Both the position numbers and the translations under genes were made by a program. Below are positions 55,801 through 64,000 of a stretch of 64,000 nt of DNA, piece by piece (the first letter of the stretch is position 1; each line of letters opens with the position of its first letter). The notes beneath the pieces are model-generated. The model ran no database searches and was not told the origin of the DNA. It saw nothing but the letters and a program-made list of their open reading frames with translations. Origin of the DNA: Siphonodentalium dalli (Eukaryota; Mollusca; Scaphopoda; Gadilida; Siphonodentaliidae); the NCBI GenBank assembly GCA_032622095.1, contig CP136062.1, forward strand, positions 141,254,351-141,318,350, in the 5' to 3' direction.

Positions 55801-56165
55801 AACTAGGATATATTTGTGAAAAAATGTCATATTTTCAACTTCCGGCGGCCATATTGGCGGCCATCTTATGAAAATTTTGATATGTTTTGGCCCAAATGAA
55901 CCGTGGTCACCTCCCAACTATAACTGTATTGAGAAAACTGTGAGAAGATGCGATTTTCACAAGAAAAGGATGGCATAAACCACCCAACCCAAAAACTGAG
56001 ATTTTCAAAAAGGTCAAGGTCAAATTGAAGGTCAAGGTGACCTCCAAAATCTGGAACCAGCCAGTTTAGTGATACTCACCAACCATTTAACAAATTCTGA
56101 AAGTTTGGCGCTTCTATCACAAAGTGAACGATTTTTATGTTTTCCTGTAATTATCCCCCCCACTA
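52853..56165. mobile_element. 3.3-kb foldback element with minisatellite core
   Basis: Arms 52853-53865 and about 55145-56165 are reverse complements at high identity, for example 'aatcgttcactttgtg', 'ggtcaccttgaccttcaatt', 'atggccgccggaagttgaaa' and 'caagatggcttccaaaatgg' against their complements. The termini are 'tagtgggggggata' and its complement. Interior DNA 53870-54840 is a minisatellite of about 60-bp units ('accatatagtcac', 'gtatacatattcacccca'), present in both orientations with more units on the right. No transposase. Each arm holds three AAGATGGC/CAATATGGC blocks at intervals of about 335 bp. Confidence 0.9.
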
Positions 56166-56169
56166 CATG

Positions 56170-56580
56170 AGATTAAAGTGATGTGAAACGTAAATTGAAC
56201 CTCACAATTGAGTTCCCCGCGTTATTCTGTGGGAAGAGTGAATAAAATAACCCCGATACACGAAATCCCCCAACCAGAAGTCAGTTTCTATACATTATCA
56301 GTGATTATACGGCCATGCAACTAACTGTTTATATGTCATCAAGCGTCCCGAATAATTTGGCCATAAACACGAAATAAATAAACCGATGCGTTGTCTTGTG
56401 CAGTCGCGGAAATGCCAGAGCACTTCCGACTCGGTCGGGATTGAATCGGGTTTCGTTCTCATAAAATGGCTTCCAGGGAGGGTGACCGTTCGCTGGAATA
56501 GCGTCACATCAGAATATTTAAGCGAAAAACAAAATGACATCGCAATCGGTATAGTCAATTCGACAGGGGAGGAATAGAAA
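56170..56580. other. Sequence upstream of the DIRS element
   Basis: Frames on both strands at 56298-56591 overlap. Neither has a domain I recognise. Confidence 0.4.
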
Positions 56581-56583
56581 AGG

Positions 56584-56660
56584 AATTCCATCCTATCATC
56601 TTACACCAAGGAACCCCATTGAGATAGCATTCTATCGCGTACACAGGCAATGCGTTCTTT
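56584..56660 (+). repeat. DIRS left inverted terminal repeat
   Basis: 'aattccatcctatcatctta' at 56584 begins a 41-bp block exactly complementary to 60464-60504. The following 'cattgagatagcattctatc' (to GCGT) is exactly complementary over 24 bp to about 60659-60682. Confidence 0.9.
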
Positions 56661-56773
56661 CCCTTTACACAGACCAGTCGTGTTCTTTTTATTCTCTTGT
56701 GGATTTAATTATTTTTGTGTGTAGTTTAACTCGTGTTGTGTTGTTTTCTACATCTTGGATTTACTCTTCTACC

Positions 56774-57982
56774 ATGACTTCGGGTAGTAGTGATTCGGGT
56801 TCTTCATCAGACTCTGAACATTCGGGTGATTGTCTCACTCTTTGTCCTGGCCCTAATGATATTGTTGATGCCACGGATATTCCGCTGCCTTTTGTTGACC
56901 CTTTGCTTTCGGGTCACAGCCAGCCTAATAAAGGCAATTCTCAGGCTGCCCATCTGGCTGACAAAGGCAGTATCTCCAAGCCTAAAAAAGGCACTAGTTC
57001 CAAGCCTACAAAAGGCGATAAAAGTTTATCAGACAACCAGTTGGTGCAGATGTATACGGATCTGCAGCACCAGAATGCCCTTGTGCTAGGCCTACTAAAA
57101 AAGAGGGAGAGAGGTCGTAGTCGCTCCTGTACACCCGTTCCACGGACGCGGGCTCGGGCTGACCGTGTCTCGTCTGAGTCGGACGAAGAGCTTTTCTCCG
57201 ATGTGGAGGTGTCTGGTGACTTCTTGGACGATGTTGAGGAGTCTTTCACACAAGAGGACGATTGTGGTGGTCCTCTAAGTGATCGACTCGCCCGGCTGGC
57301 CACCAAGGCATTTCAGCGTCAGGGGCTAAGCTCCGAAAAACGGAAGTTGTTGACAGAGCGTTCCAAACGCCCGAAAAACTGCGAAGAGTTCCGAGGGGTT
57401 AAAGTCAACCCGGAAATCTGGAACACGTTGCCTTCTTCAACCAGGAAAGTGGGTGTATCCATCCAACATGCCCAACAATCGCTGCTTCATGCTACCTTTC
57501 CTGTTCTGGTTGCAGTCAACACGCTGACAGAGAAGGCGAACTTGCAACTGGCATTGGCCCCGTCCGAATTTAAGGACATTTCAAAAGCAGTGTTTGATAC
57601 CATCAGCTTTATTGCTGACGCTCACTACTCCCTCAATGGGCATCGTCGCGAGCTTATTCGACCCCACCTTAATTACCGCTACCGTAGCATTTGCTCCAAG
57701 AGCGATACACCGGAAAATTCATCCCTTCTTTTCGGGGATGACATCACTCGGAAGATTCGGGACATCTCCGAGGTGAGCAAAGTACAGAGCCAGCTCTCAT
57801 ACGACACTAAGGACTCTGGTACCTTTAAGGGCAAACAGCGTTCTGGAAATTCAAAAAACTTCCGAGGCGGGGCATCCCGCTATTGGGGTGCTCCGAAACG
57901 GCAGGGCTACAACAAAAACTACAAGCAGTACAACAAGTATCGCAACGACCGACCCTCCAAAAAGGAGACAAAACGACAATAG
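56774..57982 (+). CDS. DIRS gag-like protein (intact frame)
   Basis: The ATG at 56774 gives 402 residues. I choose it because the frame upstream opens without ATG and has no repeat-conserved sequence. The N-terminus is Ser/Asp/Glu-rich ('SGSSDSGSSSDSEHSG'). A Lys/Pro-rich low-complexity stretch with 'KPKKGTSSKPTKG' follows at about 75-95. The middle is acidic, then comes a conserved-looking core ('GVKVNPEIWNTLPSSTRK' and on) as in DIRS gag proteins. The C-terminus is basic and rich in Gly, Arg, Asn and Tyr ('NFRGGASRYWG', 'RQGYNKNYKQYNKYR') and probably binds RNA. Its last 100 nt overlap the pol frame. The role is packaging element RNA. It is the only DIRS frame here without visible damage. 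Confidence 0.75.
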   Translation: MTSGSSDSGSSSDSEHSGDCLTLCPGPNDIVDATDIPLPFVDPLLSGHSQPNKGNSQAAHLADKGSISKPKKGTSSKPTKGDKSLSDNQLVQMYTDLQHQNALVLGLLKKRERGRSRSCTPVPRTRARADRVSSESDEELFSDVEVSGDFLDDVEESFTQEDDCGGPLSDRLARLATKAFQRQGLSSEKRKLLTERSKRPKNCEEFRGVKVNPEIWNTLPSSTRKVGVSIQHAQQSLLHATFPVLVAVNTLTEKANLQLALAPSEFKDISKAVFDTISFIADAHYSLNGHRRELIRPHLNYRYRSICSKSDTPENSSLLFGDDITRKIRDISEVSKVQSQLSYDTKDSGTFKGKQRSGNSKNFRGGASRYWGAPKRQGYNKNYKQYNKYRNDRPSKKETKRQ

Positions 57983-59290
57983 CTCACACAGGGGTAAGTG
58001 ACCTCACTTCATACAGGGCTGGTAACATTGCATTTCATATTCCTTTTTGGACATCAATCAGTTCAGATGAGCAAATTCTGAGTTGGGTCCGAGGCGTTGC
58101 CTTGCAATTTGATAATCCACCTCCATTGCGTTCGCGTTGTGGCCTTCATACTACTTTCACGCAACAGGAGGTGGTCATAATTGTTCTCGATTCTGTCTCC
58201 ATGACCATTAGCATTACATCTGACAAGGCAGCTAATATCGCAGACATGTTTTCGAGATTAATTTCAAAACGGACCCATGTGAAAATCAGGCTTCTTGCGG
58301 AATTAATAGGGCACCTGGTTAGTGTATTGCCGGGTATTAAATTCGGTCGGCTACATTATCGGCATCTGGAGTGTGCTAAGATTAGAGCATTATGTTTGTC
58401 TCGTGGGAACTTTGACAAATTCATGAATTTGGACTCAGTAGTCCTGACCCAGTTACAATGGTGGATAGATAATATTCATACAGCCTTTAACCACCTGCGG
58501 CCTCCACCTGTGACTCTGCACGTGCAACCCGACAGCTCCCTTTCTGATGTGGGTTATGTCCTGGTCGGGACTTACAGGCCAGCGGTCGTTGGGACTCAAC
58601 AGAACAGACAGTCCATATTAATGCACTGGAGCTCAAAGCTGCCCTTTTAACTCTTCAAGCGCTCTGTGCAGATGTGACTGACACACACATCCGTTTGGAA
58701 ATGGATAACTCAACAGCGGTTGCCTATATCAATAATATGGGTGGTTGCCACTCTACCACTTGTAATGAAATCACCATTGCCATCTGGGAGTGGTGTGGCG
58801 CCAGTAATAACTGGATTACAGCAGCACACATTCCTGGTAAATTAAATGTTCATGCAGACAAACTGTCACGTGAATTCCACGATAACACCGAATGGAAACT
58901 ACATTTACTGCGCTTCAACGAGCTCAACGATCGATATGGTCCATTTGATATTGACATGTTTGCATCTCGTATTAATTATCAACTAAAACCATATGTAGCA
59001 TGGAAACCAGACCCCGAGGCGCAATTTATCGATGCTTTTTCGATTGCCTGGACAGACTTATATTGATATCATTTTCCGCCTTTCAGCTTGATCTCCATGG
59101 TACTAGCAAAACTTATCGCCGACCGAGGTTCGGGTGTAGTGGTGGTGCCACTTTGGCCGACACAACCATGGTTCCCCACTCTACAAGCCCTGATGATCGA
59201 CACACCTATTGTATTCCGTCCTTCAACAAACCTGTTGGGGTTACCACACGCCAGCGCAGCTCGGCATCCGTTGTTCCGGAAATTAACACT
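57983..59290 (+). pseudogene. DIRS reverse transcriptase/RNase H, RT core deleted
   Basis: The frame opens before the gag stop. 'AGNIAFHIPFWTSISSDEQI' and 'FTQQEV' are the RT N-terminal region. They run straight into 'DSVSMTISITSDKA', which belongs after the catalytic YxDD motif. The fingers/palm core is thus missing, probably more than 100 codons, at about 58160-58195. The thumb/connection follows ('LLAELIGHLVSVLPGIKFG', 'LQWWIDNI'), then a frameshift at about 58588. RNase H follows ('INALELKAALLTLQAL', 'MDNSTAVAYINNMGG', 'IPGKLNVHADKLSR') and the DIRS-specific domain ('DIDMFASRINYQLKPYVAW', a stop at 59064, 'FPPFSLISMVLAKLIADRG', 'VVVVPLWPTQPWFPTL'). Confidence 0.85.
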
Positions 59291-60282
59291 TCTTGGTTGT
59301 CCTTGCTCGGCCAAATATTACAACAGCAGGGGGTTCCACCCGCCGCACGTGACTTAATTATGGCTTCATGTAGAGTGAATACTCACATACAATATTCTAC
59401 TGCCATTCGTAAGTGGGTAACTTTCTGTGTGAATCGTAAAATCAGCTTTCTTCAGCCTACTACGATTGATGTGTTGACTTTTCTCACTGGACTCAATGAC
59501 TCTGGTTGTAGCATACAGTTCCATCAATTCTTGTCGGAGCGCTTTATCTGCGCTTTTGCCTAAACTGGATTGTTGTGATGTTGGTAAACACCCGCTCGTT
59601 ATCCGCCTCATGCGTGGGATCTTTAATAAGAAACCGATGCTGCCACGCTATACCAGGACATGGGACATACAGCTGGTGTTTAATCATTACCGTTGGTCAG
59701 ATGAGGCTAATGATCCTTTCTCTTGCACGTCTGTCGAGGAAATTAGCTCTGTTGTTAGCGCTGGTGTCTGCGCAGCGGGTGCAAACTTTACATGGGTTGT
59801 GCCTTTCAGTGATCAACTTTTCTGACAATGAATGCGTTATCTCAATTCCGGAAATTATCAAACATACAACTGCCAGGTGCCATCAAGCTCCGCCGTGTAT
59901 CCACGCCTTCCCGGATAGCACATTATGTGTCTTTCGACATTTAAAACTATATATCAGCCGCAATTCTACAATCCGGAATTCCAACGATCACTTGTTTCTA
60001 AGTTACATTAAACCACATGGGCATGTGAGTGCCTCTACCATAGGCCGATGGATCAAAGACGAACTGGCGACATGTGGTGTCGATACTGCAGTTTTCTTTG
60101 CACACTCAACGCGGTCGGCCTCTGTTTCAGCCGCATGTCGCGCTGGACTTGACATATATTCAATTCTAACAGCTGCAGGATGGTCCAATGAATCCACATT
60201 TCAAAATTTTTATAATAAGCCTGTGGTTCGTCAAATGTATTCCACAGCAGTCTTCCAAACCACAGACACTGACAATGCGTAA
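59290..60282 (+). pseudogene. DIRS tyrosine recombinase (frameshifted)
   Basis: Three frames join. An N-terminal SAM-like part is 'INTHIQYSTAIRKWVTFC' in type. The next piece is 'SINSCRSALSALLP' to 'LPRYTRTWDIQLVFNHY'. The catalytic domain is in the last frame (to 60282): 'ALVSAQRVQTLHGLCL' with the first Arg, 'FAHSTRSASVSAA' with the H-x-x-R pair, and 'AGWSNESTFQNFYNKP' with the Tyr nucleophile. The catalytic tetrad looks intact although the frame changes twice, near 59500 and 59730. The family inserts a circular DNA intermediate without target duplication. Confidence 0.88.
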
Positions 60283-60463
60283 CTTTCATTCTGTATATAT
60301 TATATTAGCCACACTTGTTCTAGTGTGTTTTGTAATACACATTACATGTATATATGCTATAAGTGTCTCAATGAAGCTTTATTAAAGCTGCCATTTATCT
60401 GAACCTGTCTTTTCTAGACCAGTTGTTCCTTTTGAACCTACCTGAATGTACCCCGCGGTGAAG

Positions 60464-60760
60464 TCTCAATGGGGTTCCTTGGTGTAAGATGATAGGATGG
60501 AATTTATCAATTAAACAAGGCTTACCTGTAAGGTGAAGTTTGTTTATAATTCCATCCTATCATCTGGAACCTAGGGACCACATTCCCTTCCCGAAATGGA
60601 CCCTCCCGATATGTGGTCCCATTGTCAGGGTACTTTCAGCTTTAAAGATTGCCTGTGGACGCGATAGAATGCTATCTCAATGTGGTCCCTAGGTTCCAGA
60701 TGATAGGATGGAATTATAAACAAACTTCACCTTACAGGTGAGCCTTGTTTAATTGATAAA
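60464..60760. repeat. DIRS right inverted repeat and internal complementary region
   Basis: 60464-60504 complements the left ITR. Beyond it, 60503-60585 and 60679-60760 form a long hairpin ('caattaaacaaggc', 'gtgaagtttgtttata', 'ggaacctagggaccacatt' and complements). Between them 60659-60682 complements the left internal sequence, as expected of an internal complementary region used in circularisation. Confidence 0.75.
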
Positions 60761-60938
60761 TTATTGCCTGAAATCACAAATGGAAGAACATTGACCGAGT
60801 TAGTGGCAAAGATTATAATCGAACAGGATCGAGAGGTGTAAATTCCAAAATGTTGCTATTTATAGAAATTTGAAACCGCATCCAACGGTTGACCGAATTT
60901 TATGATCGATCTGGCCGCAAGCACAGTACCTATGGAGG

Positions 60939-61747
60939 GTTATTAGGGTCACAATCCTAACTTCACATTTTAATTCTAACTTAACATTTTAATTCTTACT
61001 TAATATTTTAATTCTAACTTAACATTTTAATTCTTATATTTTAATTCTAACTTAACATTTCAATTCTAACTTAACATTTTAATTCTTATATTTTAATTCT
61101 ATTTACATCATATTTACATTCTATTTACATTCTATTTACATTCTATTTACATTCTAGAAACATTCTAGAAACATTCTAGAAACATTCCAGAAACATTCTA
61201 TTAACTCTAACTTAATATTTTAATTCTTACTTAATATTTTAATTCTAACTTAACATTTTAATTCTTATATTTTAATTCTAACTTAACATTTCAATTCTAA
61301 CTTAACATTTTAATTCTTATATTTTAATTCTATTTACATCATATTTACATTCTATTTACATTCTATTTACATTCTATTTACATTCTATTTACATTCTATT
61401 TACATTCTATTTACATTCTATTTACATTCTATTTACATTCTAGAAACATTCTAGAAACATTCTAGAAACATTCTAGAAACATTCTAGAAACATTCCAGAA
61501 ACATTCTATTAACTCTAACTTAATATTTTAATTCTTACTTAATATTTTAATTCTAACTTAACATTTTAATTCTTATATTTTAATTCTAACTTTACATTTT
61601 AATTCTTACTTTACATTTTAATTCTTATATTTTAATACTATAATTGTTGAAATTGAAATGAGCATAAAACGGATCTCAGAATTGAAAGGCAAAAATTAAA
61701 ACAAACATAATATGGATTCTAGAAGTTGTAATTGTGACCCTAATAAC
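60939..61747. mobile_element. TIR-bounded higher-order minisatellite
   Basis: GTTATTAGGGTCACAAT at 60939-60955 and its perfect complement at 61731-61747 bound the array. Inside are three monomer types arranged in blocks: 'aacttaacattttaattct' types, an 11-bp 'tctatttacat', and an 11-bp 'tctagaaacat'. The block order repeats twice and a half, with more 11-bp units in the second round (61322-61515) than in the first (61085-61200). Its architecture resembles MITEs with tandem cores such as the bivalve pearl elements. No coding region. Confidence 0.9.
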
Positions 61748-61930
61748 GCGCCTGCACTTCTGTAACAATTATAACGAAAGGGGTCGCTGCGATCGGACGG
61801 CGTGACATGACAATCTGCGGGATGGGATGGAATATGGAATAGAACGACAATCTGCGGAACAGAACTTCAAATTGCGTGTAACGGTCGATATCTCGAGGAA
61901 TACAACACATAGAGGGCTCCGTTTTGTGAT

Positions 61931-62418
61931 TAAAGGTACTCAATCCGTAAAGAGGGTCCCCATCTCAACAGATTCCAACAACAACAATCCGATCAGAGGG
62001 TCCTATATTACTATTTCTTTGGCTTTGGGGGTAAAAAATATTTGATTCGTGTCGAGGAACCCATCAAACAAAGCTCAGAGTTATTAGATATTGATTTTTG
62101 AAATTTGTTAATTGCTCGAGATGAGTACTAATAACTGCCGTCAATTTGGTAACCTGCTCGAGATTTTACGCCAAAACTCTATTCAAACAGACAAGGATGG
62201 ATAACTCTATAATCAAGTGGTAATAATAACGAAATTTTGACTGTCTTCTGGGCCAGAAAGAATTCCCGATAATGAAAAATAATAGATTTCTAAAATCGAT
62301 ATCTAACAAATCTGAGCTTTGATGGGTGACTTCCTCGACTCGAATCAAATATTTTTGACCCCCGAAGCCATTGAAATAGTAATTGAGAGGAGTTTTATCG
62401 GATTGAGTACCTTTAACG
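61931..62418. repeat. Imperfect inverted repeat, arms about 150 bp
   Basis: 'ttaaaggtactcaatccg' at about 61934 pairs with 'ggattgagtacctttaa' at 62401. 'aaaaatatttgattcg' pairs with 'cgaatcaaatattttt', and 'caaagctcag' with 'ctgagctttg'. The spacer is about 180 bp and contains 'ctcgag' twice. Probably a small foldback element. Confidence 0.85.
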
Positions 62419-62689
62419 AAAGGCCCACATTCGCCCTATCCACACATATTAACCCCGCCACTGACCGGACACCAGAAGTTGTATTATTTGGTCGACAACT
62501 GACCTAACATGAAAGTTGTCGAAATCAAGGACGTGGAACAGCTGTATAAATGCATTTTTACAGCGATAACACTATGCCCACAAGCAGACTTGGTATTAAA
62601 ATGAAGTTTATCATCTATTGCACAGCAAGAGACCGATTAACCCACCCATGTGAAGGTGCCATGAAACACGAAAAACTGCGTTCGAGGGA

Positions 62690-63335
62690 GGTTCTCATAT
62701 TATACGCCAGTCAAACACGGGTGAGGTTCTTATATATGAGAACCTCCCCCGCGTATGACTGGTGGATAATATGAGAACATCCCTTGCGTATGACTGGCGG
62801 ATAATATGAACCTCCACCGCGTATGACCGGCGGATAATATGTTCATATGAGAACCTACCCCGCGTATGACCGGCAGATAATATGAGAACCTCCACCGCGT
62901 TCATATTATTCACCGGTCATACGCGAGGGAGATTCCCATATGTGGGGGAGGTTCTCATATTATCCGCCGGTCATACACGGTGGAGGTTCATATTATCCGC
63001 CGGTCATACGTGAGGATCAGACCAGTCATACGCGGGGGAGGTTCTCATATGAGAACCTCACCCGTGTTTGACTGGCGTATAATATTAGAACCTCCCTCGC
63101 ATGAATAATATGAACCTCCACCGCATATGACCAGCGGATAATATGTTCATATGAGAACCTCCCCTGTATGACCGGAGGATAATATTAGGACCTCCCCCGC
63201 AGATGACCGCGTCACCGCGGATAATATGAGAACCTCCACCGACTATGACCGGCGGATAATATGTTCATATGAGAACCTCCCCTGCGTATGACCGGCAGAT
63301 AATATGAGAACCACCACCGCGTATGACCGGCGGAC
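62690..63335. repeat. Cluster of about 34-bp units in both orientations
   Basis: The unit 'gcgtatgaccggcggataat' plus 'atgagaacctcc' occurs many times. About 62930-63050 carries mainly the complement, flanked by plus-orientation units on both sides. 'catatgagaacct' and 'aggttctcatatg' junctions make local palindromes. Confidence 0.9.
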
Positions 63336-64000
63336 ACATAAGTTTTTAAGTCTATAAACACTATTTGATTTGAATATTCTTTCAAACAGTCTCACCATTG
63401 ACAAGTTCGTGCGTTCAACCCAGTTAATCTATTTTGTAACTTGGCTTGTAATCGCCGGACACCGGCTTCCGGCATCTGGGCTTTTAGTCACAACTGAAAT
63501 AAAAAATAAGTGCGAATTATAACAAATGAAGAGCGCAAAGCCATTAAAAAATCACATTTGATACGTCTTCTGATACATGGTGTATATTCGTATTTTGTTG
63601 ACGAAGTGCTGCTAGGAACAGGCTTAGTTGGAACGATAAAACGGCTTCAGTCGGCCATTCTATTTTGTACGAGAAAAAGTAGCGCTCTTTATTGGAGCGA
63701 ATTTCTGCAACAATTTCACTGCGTGTTGGACCCATTTGGACAAAATTACATTCCCTGTGTCTACATTTTGATATACTATACGCCCCATTATATGGAATAT
63801 ATCAGCTGAAATCGATCCTGTTATTGTAACCATGCATTGAGTCTATTTTTAGTTGTTTTCATCGGCGCGTGTTTGCGATTTCGCCATTACATTATTCGTA
63901 CTAAAACAGCCATATTGTAGCTAAAAACGAATGCGCAGTATTCCACTGTGTCATTTGGTACCTAACACTTGTTGTTTGCTAGCGTATTCATCGAGAAATC
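63336..64000. other. Unassigned sequence at the window end
   Basis: A plus-strand frame at 63510-63809 and an overlapping minus frame have no recognisable domain. No repeats paired. Confidence 0.4.

Larger units (their letters stand above)
56584..60760 (+). mobile_element. Degenerate DIRS-type retrotransposon
   Basis: Order: inverted terminal repeat, gag-like ORF, RT/RNase H with an associated domain, tyrosine recombinase, inverted repeat, and an internal complementary region. A 41-bp perfect inverted repeat joins 56584-56624 and 60464-60504. The use of a tyrosine recombinase in place of a DDE integrase, and the extra domain after RNase H, identify the DIRS1-like group. Frameshifts, an in-frame stop and a deleted RT core make this copy non-autonomous. 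Confidence 0.88.

Overview
The window is eukaryotic, AT-rich and dominated by repeats. Spliced exons, APE-type LINEs, a DIRS retrotransposon, a tRNA-derived SINE and many MITE and foldback elements point to a marine invertebrate. Lophotrochozoan (mollusc or brachiopod type) is my best guess, because the repeat vocabulary (gtccg-rich satellites, gggggtata tracts, minisatellite-bearing MITEs) resembles those genomes. No database was consulted, so the taxon is inference.

The only host gene I can support is on the minus strand between 51485 and 33266. It is a small secreted protein of three coding exons: signal peptide plus PAN/apple-like segment (51194-51485), first half of a WSC domain (39418-39546), and second half of WSC with a stop codon (33266-33432). 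All junctions are phase 1, the splice sites are canonical, and the exons add up to exactly 196 codons. Its two introns (about 6 and 11.6 kb) hold much of the repeat content of the right half.

Layout. 0.5-5.2 kb: tandem satellites with a period near 171 bp and small duplications. 5.5-11.5 kb: a 112-bp tandem duplication, two palindromes, CAT microsatellites and two minisatellites. 12.2-15.1 kb: a nested stack, with a dispersed 0.5-kb repeat interrupted by a LINE fragment, itself interrupted by a SINE, and then by a 130-bp-repeat element. 15.1-17 kb: CCGAA minisatellites and a 130-bp array. 19-33.2 kb: three LINE copies. One is a 5'-truncated relic, one is a broken ORF2 copy carrying a MITE, and one is a near-complete element with ORF1 in two frames and an intact 1150-residue ORF2. 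33.2-51.5 kb: the WSC gene, with its introns full of palindromes, a 1.43-kb hAT-like insertion with its empty site preserved nearby, a LINE relic, and a 4.95-kb inverted repeat built partly of 172-bp monomers. 52.1-56.2 kb: a palindrome and a 3.3-kb foldback element with a minisatellite core. 56.6-60.8 kb: a degenerate DIRS element (gag, RT/RNase H with the RT core deleted, tyrosine recombinase, inverted terminal repeats). 60.9-63.3 kb: a TIR-bounded higher-order minisatellite, another foldback and a two-orientation repeat cluster.

The observations I rate highest are: the giant foldback with 172-bp monomers; the recurrence of a 170-173 bp period in unrelated local repeats; a dispersed repeat whose end supplies the actual splice acceptor of the last WSC exon; a single-nucleotide (+1) frame break at a stop codon in the LINE ORF1; and the TIR-bounded hierarchical minisatellite.
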